This document shows positions 27,144 to 34,488 of a stretch of DNA of 64,000 bases, piece by piece. The first letter of the stretch is position 1, and each line of letters starts with the position of its first letter. This stretch comes from CALACW01 sp963627915. Lineage in GTDB: Bacteria; Bacillota; Clostridia; Oscillospirales; Acutalibacteraceae. Below the pieces are notes generated by a model, which worked only from the letters and a program-made list of their open reading frames with translations, ran no database searches and had not been told where the DNA came from. The translations under genes were made by a program, and so were the position numbers. The DNA lies in assembly GCA_963627915.1 (NCBI GenBank), contig CAVGCY010000051.1, positions 1 to 64,000 on the forward strand, given 5' to 3'.

Positions 27144-27953
27144 ATGGAGGAAAAAAGAAGCCTCGGTAAGGAGTTTACCAAAGGCATTATAAAAGAAAAT
27201 CCCGTTCTTAGACTTGTTCTCGGAACATGTCCGACGCTCGCCGTCACGACCTCGGCGATAAATGCCGTAGGAATGGGCATAGCCGCTACGGTTGTTCTCG
27301 TATGCTCGAACGTTGCTATTTCCGCTCTCAGGAAGGTGATCCCCTCGAAGGTCAGAATCCCTGCGTACATAGTTATCATAGCCTCGTTCGTTACGCTTGT
27401 TCAGATGGTCGTAAAGGCTTACGTTCCCGCGCTCAACGACGCGCTGGGCGTATATCTTCCGCTTATAGTCGTTAACTGTATAATTCTCGGCAGAGCCGAA
27501 GCGTTTGCAAGCAAGAATCCCGTGGGAGCCTCCGCTCTTGACGGACTTGGAATGGGCGTCGGTTTCACGACCTCGCTTTTTATAATGGGTACGATAAGAG
27601 AAATTCTCGGCGCGGGAACGTTTCTTTCGGGCGCGGATACCCTTTTGGGAATATTTGGAGTTACGTTCAAGGGCTTTGATTTTACCGAGGGACTTTCAAA
27701 AATCGGTCTTGCTCCGATGACTTTGTTCATTCTCCCTGCGGGCGGATTCTTCGTATTCGGTATGCTTATAGCTCTTGCGAATAAGATTTCCGACGAAAAG
27801 GGACTTCCAAAGGCGGAGCTTCACGGATGCAAACACTGCCCGATGGCTTCTTCCTGTACGCATATGTCCGATGAACAGAGAGCCGAGTGCGGCATGAGCG
27901 AAAAAACGGATGTAAATGTTAAAACGGCAGACGGGGAGGCGGGTAATTCATGA
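27144..27953 (+). CDS. rnfE: Rnf complex subunit RnfE with cysteine-containing tail
   Basis: A membrane subunit with the usual six-helix core (about residues 1-215), including VLGTCPTLAVTTSAINAVGMG and LGVYLPLIVVNCIILGRAEAFAS, whose Cys residues bind the in-membrane iron cluster shared with RnfA. At 269 residues it is longer than typical proteins of about 200-230. The extra hydrophilic tail contains CKHCPMASSC and one further Cys, a spacing that could bind metal. The gene abuts rnfG with no gap and overlaps rnfA at ATGA. Confidence 0.95.
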   Translation: MEEKRSLGKEFTKGIIKENPVLRLVLGTCPTLAVTTSAINAVGMGIAATVVLVCSNVAISALRKVIPSKVRIPAYIVIIASFVTLVQMVVKAYVPALNDALGVYLPLIVVNCIILGRAEAFASKNPVGASALDGLGMGVGFTTSLFIMGTIREILGAGTFLSGADTLLGIFGVTFKGFDFTEGLSKIGLAPMTLFILPAGGFFVFGMLIALANKISDEKGLPKAELHGCKHCPMASSCTHMSDEQRAECGMSEKTDVNVKTADGEAGNS

Positions 27954-28540
27954 AATTCTATATAGCTCTTCTTGTAATGGGACTTTTGACGCAGAACTTC
28001 GTTCTTGCAAAGTTCCTCGGTATATGTCCGTTTCTCGGCGTTTCCAAGAAACTCGGTACGGCTCTCGGAATGAGCTCCGCCGTCGTCGTTGTTATGCTTA
28101 TTTCGACAGCCGCGACTTATCCGATAAATAATTTCCTTCAGTCGCACGACCTCGGATATCTTCAGACGATTGTCTGCATACTTGTTATCGCCGCTCTCGT
28201 TCAGATGGTTGAGATAATTCTAAAAAAATTCATGCCTCCGCTTTACAATGCATTGGGAATTTATCTTCCGCTCATCACGACGAACTGTGCGGTTCTCGGC
28301 GTTGTTTTGTTAAACTTTGACAACGGATATACGTTTGCGGAGTCCATGCTCAATTCTCTGGGCGGCGGTCTTGGTTTTATGCTTGCGATGGTTCTTTTCG
28401 CGGGCGTTCGTCAGAAAATGGAAACGTGCGATATTCCGGAATCTTTAAAAGGACTTCCGATAACGCTTATCGCCGCGTCGCTTGTTTCGCTCTCGTTTGT
28501 CGGCTTTACCGGCATTGTCGAGGGTATGGGACTTATGTAA
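27950..28540 (+). CDS. rnfA: Rnf complex subunit RnfA
   Basis: A 196-residue six-helix membrane subunit homologous to RnfE. Diagnostic blocks are NFVLAKFLGICPFLGVSKK and LGIYLPLITTNCAVLGVVL, which hold the two Cys that form the in-membrane iron cluster with RnfE. The length is standard. The ATG overlaps the rnfE stop, and rnfB follows after 15 bases with an AAGGAGG ribosome site. Confidence 0.97.
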   Translation: MKFYIALLVMGLLTQNFVLAKFLGICPFLGVSKKLGTALGMSSAVVVVMLISTAATYPINNFLQSHDLGYLQTIVCILVIAALVQMVEIILKKFMPPLYNALGIYLPLITTNCAVLGVVLLNFDNGYTFAESMLNSLGGGLGFMLAMVLFAGVRQKMETCDIPESLKGLPITLIAASLVSLSFVGFTGIVEGMGLM

Positions 28541-28555
28541 AGGAGGGCTTAGAAT

Positions 28556-29359
28556 ATGAATCCTATATTGCTTGCCGTCCTTACAGTAGGCGGAATCGGA
28601 CTTTTTGCGGGACTTTTACTGGCTGTTTTTTCAATAGTTATGGCAGTCCCCGCGGATGAGAAGGCGGAGGAAATAACGGAATGTCTGCCCGGAGCAAACT
28701 GTGGTTCGTGCGGATATTCGGGATGCTCCGGTTATGCGTCGGCTCTTTCAAAGGGCGAAACGACAAATACCGCGCTGTGCAATCCCGGAGGCGCGGAGGT
28801 TTCAAAGAAAATTGCAGAGATAATGGGACTTGAGGCGGGCGTGATTAAGCCTATGGCGGCGGTTGTTCTCTGTCAGGGCTATGACGATACCGCCGAAAAA
28901 AAGATGAATTATATCGGCGTAGACTCGTGCCGTATGGCTCAGCAGCTTTACGGAGGAGAGAAGGAGTGTATATTCGGATGTCTCGGACTCGGCGATTGCG
29001 TAAACGTATGTCCTTTTGACGCGATTCATATATGCGACAAAGTTGCGAGGATAAATCCTCTTGCATGCCGTGCATGTAAAAAGTGCGTAAATACATGCCC
29101 GAAAAAGCTTATCGAGCTTCTGCCGCTTCACGAGACGAAGGCCGCTGTTCTTTGTAAGAATCACAATAAGGGCGCCGTTGCAAGAAAGGAATGCAAGGCG
29201 GCGTGCATAGGCTGTATGAAATGCGTTAAGGTTTGCGAATCCGGAGCCGTAACGGTCGAAAATTTTGCGGCTCACGTTGATTACGATAAATGCACCGGCT
29301 GCGGAAAATGTCACGAAGCATGCCCCGTCAAGTGCATCGATATTTTGAATCTTTCATAA
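28556..29359 (+). CDS. rnfB: Rnf complex subunit RnfB
   Basis: A 267-residue ferredoxin-reactive subunit. An N-terminal membrane anchor (about residues 5-30) precedes the four-Cys cluster ANCGSCGYSGCSGY, followed by several ferredoxin-type motifs: GCLGLGDCVNVCP, CRACKKCVNTCP, CIGCMKCVKVC and CTGCGKCHEACP. It accepts low-potential electrons from reduced ferredoxin and feeds them into the membrane core. As last gene of the operon it ends at a short tandem repeat that includes its stop codon, then a strong terminator. Confidence 0.97.
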   Translation: MNPILLAVLTVGGIGLFAGLLLAVFSIVMAVPADEKAEEITECLPGANCGSCGYSGCSGYASALSKGETTNTALCNPGGAEVSKKIAEIMGLEAGVIKPMAAVVLCQGYDDTAEKKMNYIGVDSCRMAQQLYGGEKECIFGCLGLGDCVNVCPFDAIHICDKVARINPLACRACKKCVNTCPKKLIELLPLHETKAAVLCKNHNKGAVARKECKAACIGCMKCVKVCESGAVTVENFAAHVDYDKCTGCGKCHEACPVKCIDILNLS

Positions 29360-29386
29360 CAATCGATTTTTTGAATCTTTTATAAA
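29336..29386 (+). repeat. Imperfect 26-base tandem duplication across the rnfB stop codon
   Basis: Copy 1 (29336-29360) encodes the last codons of rnfB and its TAA; copy 2 (29362-29386) lies just outside the gene. They differ at about three positions. The pattern suggests slippage or tandem duplication at the gene end. Confidence 0.85.
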
Positions 29387-29415
29387 CAAGCATTCGGTAA
29401 TCATATAAAAAAATC

Positions 29416-29470
29416 AATCCCGTACGGACGGTATCGTTACGCCTGTACGGGATTGTTGTTTTTTATTTTT
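29416..29470. terminator. Strong bidirectional terminator between rnfB and the ECF S-component gene
   Basis: CAATCCCGTAC (29416-29426) pairs perfectly with GTACGGGATTG (29446-29456) around a 19-base loop. T-rich DNA follows on the plus strand (to 29470), and a run of seven T follows on the minus strand, so it can stop both the rnf operon and the converging coaX unit. Confidence 0.88.
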
Positions 29471-29473
29471 TTA

Positions 29474-30127
29474 TTATTCGGTAAGCTTCGTTACGGCCTT
29501 TTTGACGGGAAGAGCTACCGCCGAGCATGCGAGCGCGCCGATTGCCGCCTCGGGAAGTCCGTTTGTAAGTACCGTCATTCCGAGTATCGCGATAAGCGTT
29601 TTGCCTGCGCCGCCGCCTATTGCGGTGAGATATTCACCGCCGAAGAAAACGTATATTCCGCCTAAGACGAGGAGAGTGTTTGCAAGACTTCCGAGAAGTC
29701 CCGCCGCCGCGTATGCCGCGCTTTTATGCTTTAATTTCTCTTCGAGAGCTTTGATTGTAATCCCGGTAACGACTCCTATAAGTATTCTCGGTACGAAGCA
29801 TATGAGAAGCGAGCCGAAATTGCCCGAAAATTCGCCCATTGTGTAAAACGGGGTGTATATAAACGAGAAAAGACCGGGAGCGGTGAACGTCCAGTAGATG
29901 AAGCTGCATGCGCCGAACACAAGTCCCATGAACGCGCCTGCGCCCGTGCCGAGTACCGCCGCCGTAATGATTACGGGTACGTGCGAGAGCGTAGCGGAGA
30001 GCGGTCCGAGGGCGGGGAGAGTTCCGAGGGGAGTAAAACATACGATTATTTCAATCGCCATAAGCATTGCAAGCTCCGTCATTTTAATTAATCTGCCGCG
30101 GTTCGTTTTCTTTGGTTTATTATTCAT
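29474..30127 (-). CDS. ECF transporter S component, probably pantothenate-type
   Basis: A 217-residue membrane protein with about six helices and the S-component signature: MTELAMLMAIEIIVCFTPLG at the N terminus and AAVLGTGAGAFMGLVFGACS in the middle. S components bind a vitamin and share the energising EcfAAT module encoded elsewhere. It lies directly downstream of a type III pantothenate kinase gene on the same strand, so pantothenate or a related precursor is the likely ligand (PanT-like); that is inferred from context. A GGAGG site precedes the ATG. Confidence 0.82.
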   Translation of the reverse strand: MNNKPKKTNRGRLIKMTELAMLMAIEIIVCFTPLGTLPALGPLSATLSHVPVIITAAVLGTGAGAFMGLVFGACSFIYWTFTAPGLFSFIYTPFYTMGEFSGNFGSLLICFVPRILIGVVTGITIKALEEKLKHKSAAYAAAGLLGSLANTLLVLGGIYVFFGGEYLTAIGGGAGKTLIAILGMTVLTNGLPEAAIGALACSAVALPVKKAVTKLTE

Positions 30128-30189
30128 TTTGTATTCCTCCTGTTGATGTTCAAAAATGATATATCACAGATATGAGTTACGGTTATAAT

Positions 30190-30954
30190 TTAATTTTTAT
30201 CGAAAATCATTTTAAGTCCGTCAAGGACAAGCGTCGGGTCGGATATTATCTCCGTTTCGCAGTTTTTAATTATATTTGAAGAGTGACCGCCGGTTGCCGC
30301 GACCGTTTTGATTTTTTCTCCGAGGGCGTTTTCAAGTCTTTTGCACATTCCGTCAAGCATCGCCGCCGTACCGAGAACCGTTCCCGACTGCATGCTTGTA
30401 ACGGTGTTTGTGCCTATCGGAGAAATGTCGCCGGACGTGGATATTGTCGGGAGCTGACTGGTCATAGCCGATAACGCGTTGAGCGAAATTCTTACGCCCG
30501 CGCTTATTGTGCAGCCTCTGTAGACCTTATTCGAGTCGATAACGCTTATTTTTGTCGCCGTTCCCAAATCGAGCACGAGCATGGGAGCTTCGTATTTGCC
30601 CAGCGCTCCGACCGCGCCGGCAACAAGATCCGCGCCCAGTTGAGCCGGATTGTCAATTTTAATGTTGAGCCCCGTTTTGACGCCCGGTCCTATTATTTTT
30701 GCTTTGACGTTTGTCAGCAGATAAATCGCTTTGCTTATTACCCCGGTCAGCTCCGGTACGACGGAGCCTATTATTGCTCCGGTACACGCGGTAGCGTCCG
30801 TTTTGTGAAGCGAGATGATCGCCGACATGTCAACGGCGTACTGTTCCGCCGTTCTTGCTCTGTCGGTTGCCATTCTTGAAACAACCTCAAGTCTGTCGTC
30901 AATGTACAGTCCGAACGTTACGTTGGTATTGCCTATGTCGACAGCTAAGATCAT
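30190..30954 (-). CDS. coaX: Type III pantothenate kinase
   Basis: A 254-residue enzyme of the ASKHA fold that phosphorylates pantothenate with ATP, the first step of coenzyme A synthesis. The phosphate-1 motif is AVDIGNTNVTFGLY, followed by PGVKTGLNIKIDNPAQLGADLVAGAVGAL and the phosphate-2 motif VLDLGTATKISVID; the adenosine-binding VAATGGHS is near the C terminus. Its length matches the family. It is transcribed leftward into the ECF S-component gene, with about 60 bases between, and has a good promoter upstream. Unlike CoaA it is not expected to be inhibited by CoA. Confidence 0.96.
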   Translation of the reverse strand: MILAVDIGNTNVTFGLYIDDRLEVVSRMATDRARTAEQYAVDMSAIISLHKTDATACTGAIIGSVVPELTGVISKAIYLLTNVKAKIIGPGVKTGLNIKIDNPAQLGADLVAGAVGALGKYEAPMLVLDLGTATKISVIDSNKVYRGCTISAGVRISLNALSAMTSQLPTISTSGDISPIGTNTVTSMQSGTVLGTAAMLDGMCKRLENALGEKIKTVAATGGHSSNIIKNCETEIISDPTLVLDGLKMIFDKN

Positions 30955-31000
30955 AACGATCCCTCCGTAAAAGTATTATTCCGATTTTACCGGTACGTCT

Positions 31001-31029
31001 ATTATACATTGAAAAAAATATTTTAACAA
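31001..31029 (-). promoter_or_regulatory. Promoter of coaX
   Basis: On the minus strand TTGTTA (31029-31024) and a perfect TATAAT (31006-31001) are 17 bases apart, about 50 bases before the coaX start. It diverges from the proC promoter. Confidence 0.65.
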
Positions 31030-31057
31030 CGAAATAACCGACGAATTTTTAAAGATA

Positions 31058-31086
31058 TTGAAAATTATTTTCATATAATATATAAT
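31058..31086 (+). promoter_or_regulatory. Promoter of proC
   Basis: TTGAAA (31058-31063) and TATAAT (31081-31086) are 17 bases apart and lie about 65 bases before the proC start. Confidence 0.7.
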
Positions 31087-31150
31087 CATAAGTGTATACG
31101 AGCCTTGAATTTGTATATAAACTCCGATTTGAGGAATTTTGGTGATTAAA

Positions 31151-31948
31151 ATGAAAACTATAGGATTTATCGGCGCGGGGAATATGGCTCGTCCGATTAT
31201 AAGGAATACAGCCGAAAAAGGCGTATTTGAAAAAAATAATATTTACGTTTACGACCCGAATACGCAGGCGCTTGACGATTTTTGCGAAAAGACGGGAGTT
31301 AACGCCGTCGGAGAAGGATTTGTCGAGAAAAATTGCGACGTTATAATGCTGTGTACAAAACCGCAGGTGTTTCCGTCGATTTTGCCCGCCGTCGGCGAAA
31401 CCGTGAGGGAACGTGATCCGCTGATTGTTTCCATTGCCGCGGGGAAGACGACGGAATATATATCCTCTCTTCTCGGATATGAGGCGAAAACAGCGAGGAT
31501 TTTTCCGAATCTCAACGCGGAGGTCGGCTCCGCAATATCGGCGTATACCGCTAACGGCAGGGTATCGGACGGGGAGCTTGCGCTTGTTGGCGGAATCTGT
31601 TCGTCATACGGCGAGGCCGTGCGTCTTGAGGAGGATAAATTTTCCGTATTCGGCGTTCTCGGCGGATGCGCTCCCGCGTATTCGTTTATGTTTATAGACG
31701 CTCTTGCAAAATCGGGAGAAAGATACGGACTTGACAGGGATACCGCGTTCAGAGCCGCCGTTCAGGTTGTTCTCGGAAGCGCGGAGCTTTTAAAAGCAGG
31801 AGTCGGCGAACCGGGCGAGATGGTAAAACGCGTATGCTCTCCCGGAGGCACAACGATAGAGGGCGTAAACGTTCTTGACTCGGACGGATTGTACGCTCTT
31901 GTCGATAAGGCGTTCAAGGCTTCGTACGACAGGGACAGACAGCTTTAA
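31151..31948 (+). CDS. proC: Pyrroline-5-carboxylate reductase
   Basis: A 265-residue enzyme for the last step of proline synthesis, reducing pyrroline-5-carboxylate with NAD(P)H. The Rossmann motif TIGFIGAGNMARPI starts at residue 3; MLCTKPQVF, RIFPNLNAEVGSAIS and the C-terminal VKRVCSPGGTTIEGVNVL are the family signatures. The ATG at 31151 gives the usual N terminus and has GGTG six bases upstream; in-frame TTG and GTG codons at 31139 and 31142 would add four residues. It is followed by an nfeD-like gene. Confidence 0.94.
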   Translation: MKTIGFIGAGNMARPIIRNTAEKGVFEKNNIYVYDPNTQALDDFCEKTGVNAVGEGFVEKNCDVIMLCTKPQVFPSILPAVGETVRERDPLIVSIAAGKTTEYISSLLGYEAKTARIFPNLNAEVGSAISAYTANGRVSDGELALVGGICSSYGEAVRLEEDKFSVFGVLGGCAPAYSFMFIDALAKSGERYGLDRDTAFRAAVQVVLGSAELLKAGVGEPGEMVKRVCSPGGTTIEGVNVLDSDGLYALVDKAFKASYDRDRQL

Positions 31949-31965
31949 AACGGGAGCGGATTGTT

Positions 31966-32406
31966 ATGATGACTTATGTCTGGATAGGCGTGTTCATTGC
32001 CGCGCTTGTTATTGAGTCGGCGACGGTTCGGCTCGTTTCCGTGTGGTTTGCCGTCGGCGCGCTTGCTTCGTTCATTCTGTCGGTATGCAGAGTTGACAGC
32101 TTATGGATTCAGATAACCGTTTTCACGCTCGTTTCGCTCATATCTCTTGCCGCGGCAAGACCGCTTATTAAAAAGCTCGTCAGGAAAACGAAGCGCGAAT
32201 TTACGAGGGCGGATATGTATATCGGTCTTGAGGGCATAGCGACGGAGAAAATAGATAATTTTGAATCGACGGGACTTGTAAAGGTCAAAGGTTCCGTCCG
32301 GTCAGCAAAAAGCCGGTCCGACGAGGTTATTTCCGCAGGCGCAAGAGTTAAGGTGCTTTCGGCAGAGGGCGTAAAACTCGTTGTCGAGGAAATTAAGGAA
32401 GGATGA
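31966..32406 (+). CDS. NfeD-like membrane protein
   Basis: A 146-residue protein with two to three membrane helices in the first 70 residues (WIGVFIAALVIESATVRLVS onwards) and a C-terminal OB-fold domain with IGLEGIATEKI, GLVKVKGSVRSAKS and GARVKVLSAEGVKLVVEE, typical of short NfeD proteins. These usually partner a flotillin/stomatin protein in membrane organisation, but no such gene is next to it here. It follows proC by 17 bases and is probably co-transcribed. The function in this cell is unknown. Confidence 0.85.
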   Translation: MMTYVWIGVFIAALVIESATVRLVSVWFAVGALASFILSVCRVDSLWIQITVFTLVSLISLAAARPLIKKLVRKTKREFTRADMYIGLEGIATEKIDNFESTGLVKVKGSVRSAKSRSDEVISAGARVKVLSAEGVKLVVEEIKEG

Positions 32407-32481
32407 ATCATGGTCGTTTATATTAAGGATAGTGAGCGGCAATTCAATTTTTATTAAATAAAAGGCGTGTAAAATTAACGC

Positions 32482-32510
32482 TTGTAAAAATATTTTATTT
32501 ATTGTATTAT
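32482..32510 (+). promoter_or_regulatory. Promoter upstream of the first foldase gene
   Basis: TTGTAA (32482-32487) and TATTAT (32505-32510) are 17 bases apart. The same TTGTAA-type -35 box at the same spacing is found at 34421 and 57337. Confidence 0.55.
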
Positions 32511-32535
32511 ATAACTTAAACACTGTATTATATAA
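32503..32535 (+). repeat. Direct repeat TGTATTATATAA, 21-base period, in the foldase leader
   Basis: Two identical 12-base copies lie at 32503-32514 and 32524-32535. Both overlap -10-like sequences, so they could be alternative promoters or sites for a regulator bound on one face of the helix. Confidence 0.7.
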
Positions 32536-32565
32536 TCTGCATTACCTTATGAAAGGCGTATTATC

Positions 32566-34383
32566 ATGGACGATTTTGAAAAAAAGAACGATTTGGAAAA
32601 CGGTTCGGCGGCGGATATCTCCGATGATACCGCGAACGAAAAGGATACTGTGTCTTCGGCGGAAAGCGTGGGGGAATGCTCCGACGGCGATTCTGACGGC
32701 AAAACGGACGCGGAGAGTTTAAATGAAGATGAAAACGATTGCGCACAGGAAAAGGAGGAATCCCCGGATTCGGTCTTTTCCGATGAAAATTCCGCGCCCG
32801 CTCCCGTTTTTGAGGCAGAGCCTCAGCCGGAGGTTTTACCCGGGTCCGAGGCAGAAAAGCCAAAAAAGAAAAAAAAGAAAACCGCGCTTATAGTTTCCCT
32901 TGCCGTAATGCTTGCCGTTATTGTCGCGGGGCTTTGCGCGATAGTGTGGTTTACGCAGGACTCGTCTTCGTCTGTCAAGGCGGATGAAACCGTCATGACG
33001 ATAGGCGATGAAAAATATACCGCCGGCGAATTTTATTTCTATTATCTTAACTATTATTCGTATTACTATCAGTACATTCAGTACGGCTCGATAAGCGCGG
33101 ATTCGATACGTGACGGCGCGCTCAAGGAAATGGCATACGTAAACACTGTTTACAATGAGGCGCAGAAGGACGGCATATCTCTTTCGGAGAGCGAATATAA
33201 GGAGTATGTTACCGACTCTCTCGATTCTCTTTCCTCCCAGGCGGAAACAGACGGTCTTACCATGGCGGAGTATCTTGAAAAATACTACGGCAAGGGCTTC
33301 AGTGAGGATATGCTCAAGTCGATTCTTGAAAAGAACGCTCTGGCAAATATCTACAAAGAGCGCAAGACGGACGAAGCGAAGGAGTATTATACCTCCGATG
33401 ACGGCGTAGCCGAGATTCTTAGGGAATATAACGATAACCGCAAGGATTATGACCTTGTCGGAGTTGAATATTATTATTTTTCTGACGATACCGACGGAAC
33501 GAAGGCAGCCGACAAGGCACAGAAGCTTATTGACGCGGTAAACGGCGGACAAACATTTGCAAATGCGATTTACGATAATTTCAAGGGCGATGATTATACG
33601 TATTCAAGAGACGAGTGTCCCTCTGTTTCCAATGCTTCGTATGATAATCTCTCAAGTCTTTCCGATGACGTCGCCTCATGGGCGTTTGAAATCGACAGCA
33701 ACGGCAATTACGTCAGAAAAGCCGGAGATATGAATACGTTTGAGGCAAATTCCATGACATATGTATTTCGTATAAGCTCCGTTCCCGCAAAGGTTGAGAC
33801 TTATCCCGTAACGTACAGAGATATTCTTATTTCCGCCGACGGTACGGACGAGGAATCTCTCATGAGCGCAAAGAGCGAGGCAAATTCGATTTATAACGAT
33901 TATAAATCCCATGCGGACGAAAACGGCTATGACGCGGAGTATTTCGGCACGCTTGCGGCAGATAAATCGGCCGACAGCACAACGTCTTCAAACGGCGGAC
34001 TTCACGAGGATGTATTTCTTCCCGATTCCGAAATCGATAAATGGGCTCTCGAGGCAGGCAGAAAGCAGGGCGATATCGCCGTTATAAAGGGAGAGGACGG
34101 ATATCACGTCGTACTCTTCGATTCGACGGCGTCAATGCCCGAGTGGATGAGCGACATAACGTCCGTTCTTACGGATAAAAAGGTTGAAGATCTGTTTACC
34201 GGCGCGGAAAACGCGTCCTCAGACGCGGTCAAGGACGACGCAGTGATAGCAAAAGTCGTTGAGTCTGCGCAGAATACGTTTAACGCTCTTAACTCCCAGG
34301 TTCAGCAGGACGAGCAGAATCAGGATGTGCAGGAGCAGGACGAGCATAATCATGATGCGCAGGAGCAGGACGGCAATTCGTAA
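32566..34383 (+). CDS. Membrane-anchored parvulin-like foldase with degenerate active site
   Basis: A 605-residue protein: a very acidic cytoplasmic N terminus (1-98), a KKKKKK stop, one membrane helix (about 103-127), and a long extracytoplasmic part. That part has a SurA/PrsA-type chaperone region followed by a PPIC-like domain near residues 420-530. Where active parvulins read RHIL this one reads RDIL, so the conserved His is missing and isomerase activity is doubtful. NGGLHED and GYHVVLF keep the fold. The C-terminal tail is a low-complexity stretch of Gln, Asp and His repeats. It resembles its downstream neighbour in plan. A secretion chaperone role is inferred. Confidence 0.78.
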   Translation: MDDFEKKNDLENGSAADISDDTANEKDTVSSAESVGECSDGDSDGKTDAESLNEDENDCAQEKEESPDSVFSDENSAPAPVFEAEPQPEVLPGSEAEKPKKKKKKTALIVSLAVMLAVIVAGLCAIVWFTQDSSSSVKADETVMTIGDEKYTAGEFYFYYLNYYSYYYQYIQYGSISADSIRDGALKEMAYVNTVYNEAQKDGISLSESEYKEYVTDSLDSLSSQAETDGLTMAEYLEKYYGKGFSEDMLKSILEKNALANIYKERKTDEAKEYYTSDDGVAEILREYNDNRKDYDLVGVEYYYFSDDTDGTKAADKAQKLIDAVNGGQTFANAIYDNFKGDDYTYSRDECPSVSNASYDNLSSLSDDVASWAFEIDSNGNYVRKAGDMNTFEANSMTYVFRISSVPAKVETYPVTYRDILISADGTDEESLMSAKSEANSIYNDYKSHADENGYDAEYFGTLAADKSADSTTSSNGGLHEDVFLPDSEIDKWALEAGRKQGDIAVIKGEDGYHVVLFDSTASMPEWMSDITSVLTDKKVEDLFTGAENASSDAVKDDAVIAKVVESAQNTFNALNSQVQQDEQNQDVQEQDEHNHDAQEQDGNS

Positions 34384-34420
34384 TTTTTAAAAGTAATTCG
34401 GCATAATTTTCAAAAAATAC

Positions 34421-34449
34421 TTGTAAAATTTTTAAAAAAGTATTAAAAT
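34421..34449 (+). promoter_or_regulatory. Promoter upstream of the second foldase gene
   Basis: TTGTAA (34421-34426) and TAAAAT (34444-34449) are 17 bases apart and lie 40 bases before the start codon. The boxes are the same as those at 57337-57365. Confidence 0.65.
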
Positions 34450-34488
34450 AACCCTTGTAATTTCATTTCTGAAAGGTGTTTTTCCCAA

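Noticed and set aside
30955..31150. Possible riboswitch or T-box leader between coaX and proC
   Set aside because: The gap is filled by two divergent promoters and shows no conserved T-box or known riboswitch core.
32410..32457. A 15-codon ORF with a good AAGGAAGG ribosome site just after the nfeD-like gene
   Set aside because: Too short, no recognisable sequence and no sign of conservation that I can test; the ribosome-site match overlaps the codons ending the nfeD-like gene.
32836..33552. A 238-codon open frame on the minus strand inside the first foldase gene
   Set aside because: It is an antisense shadow of a gene with clear signal, membrane and domain order; no motif of its own.
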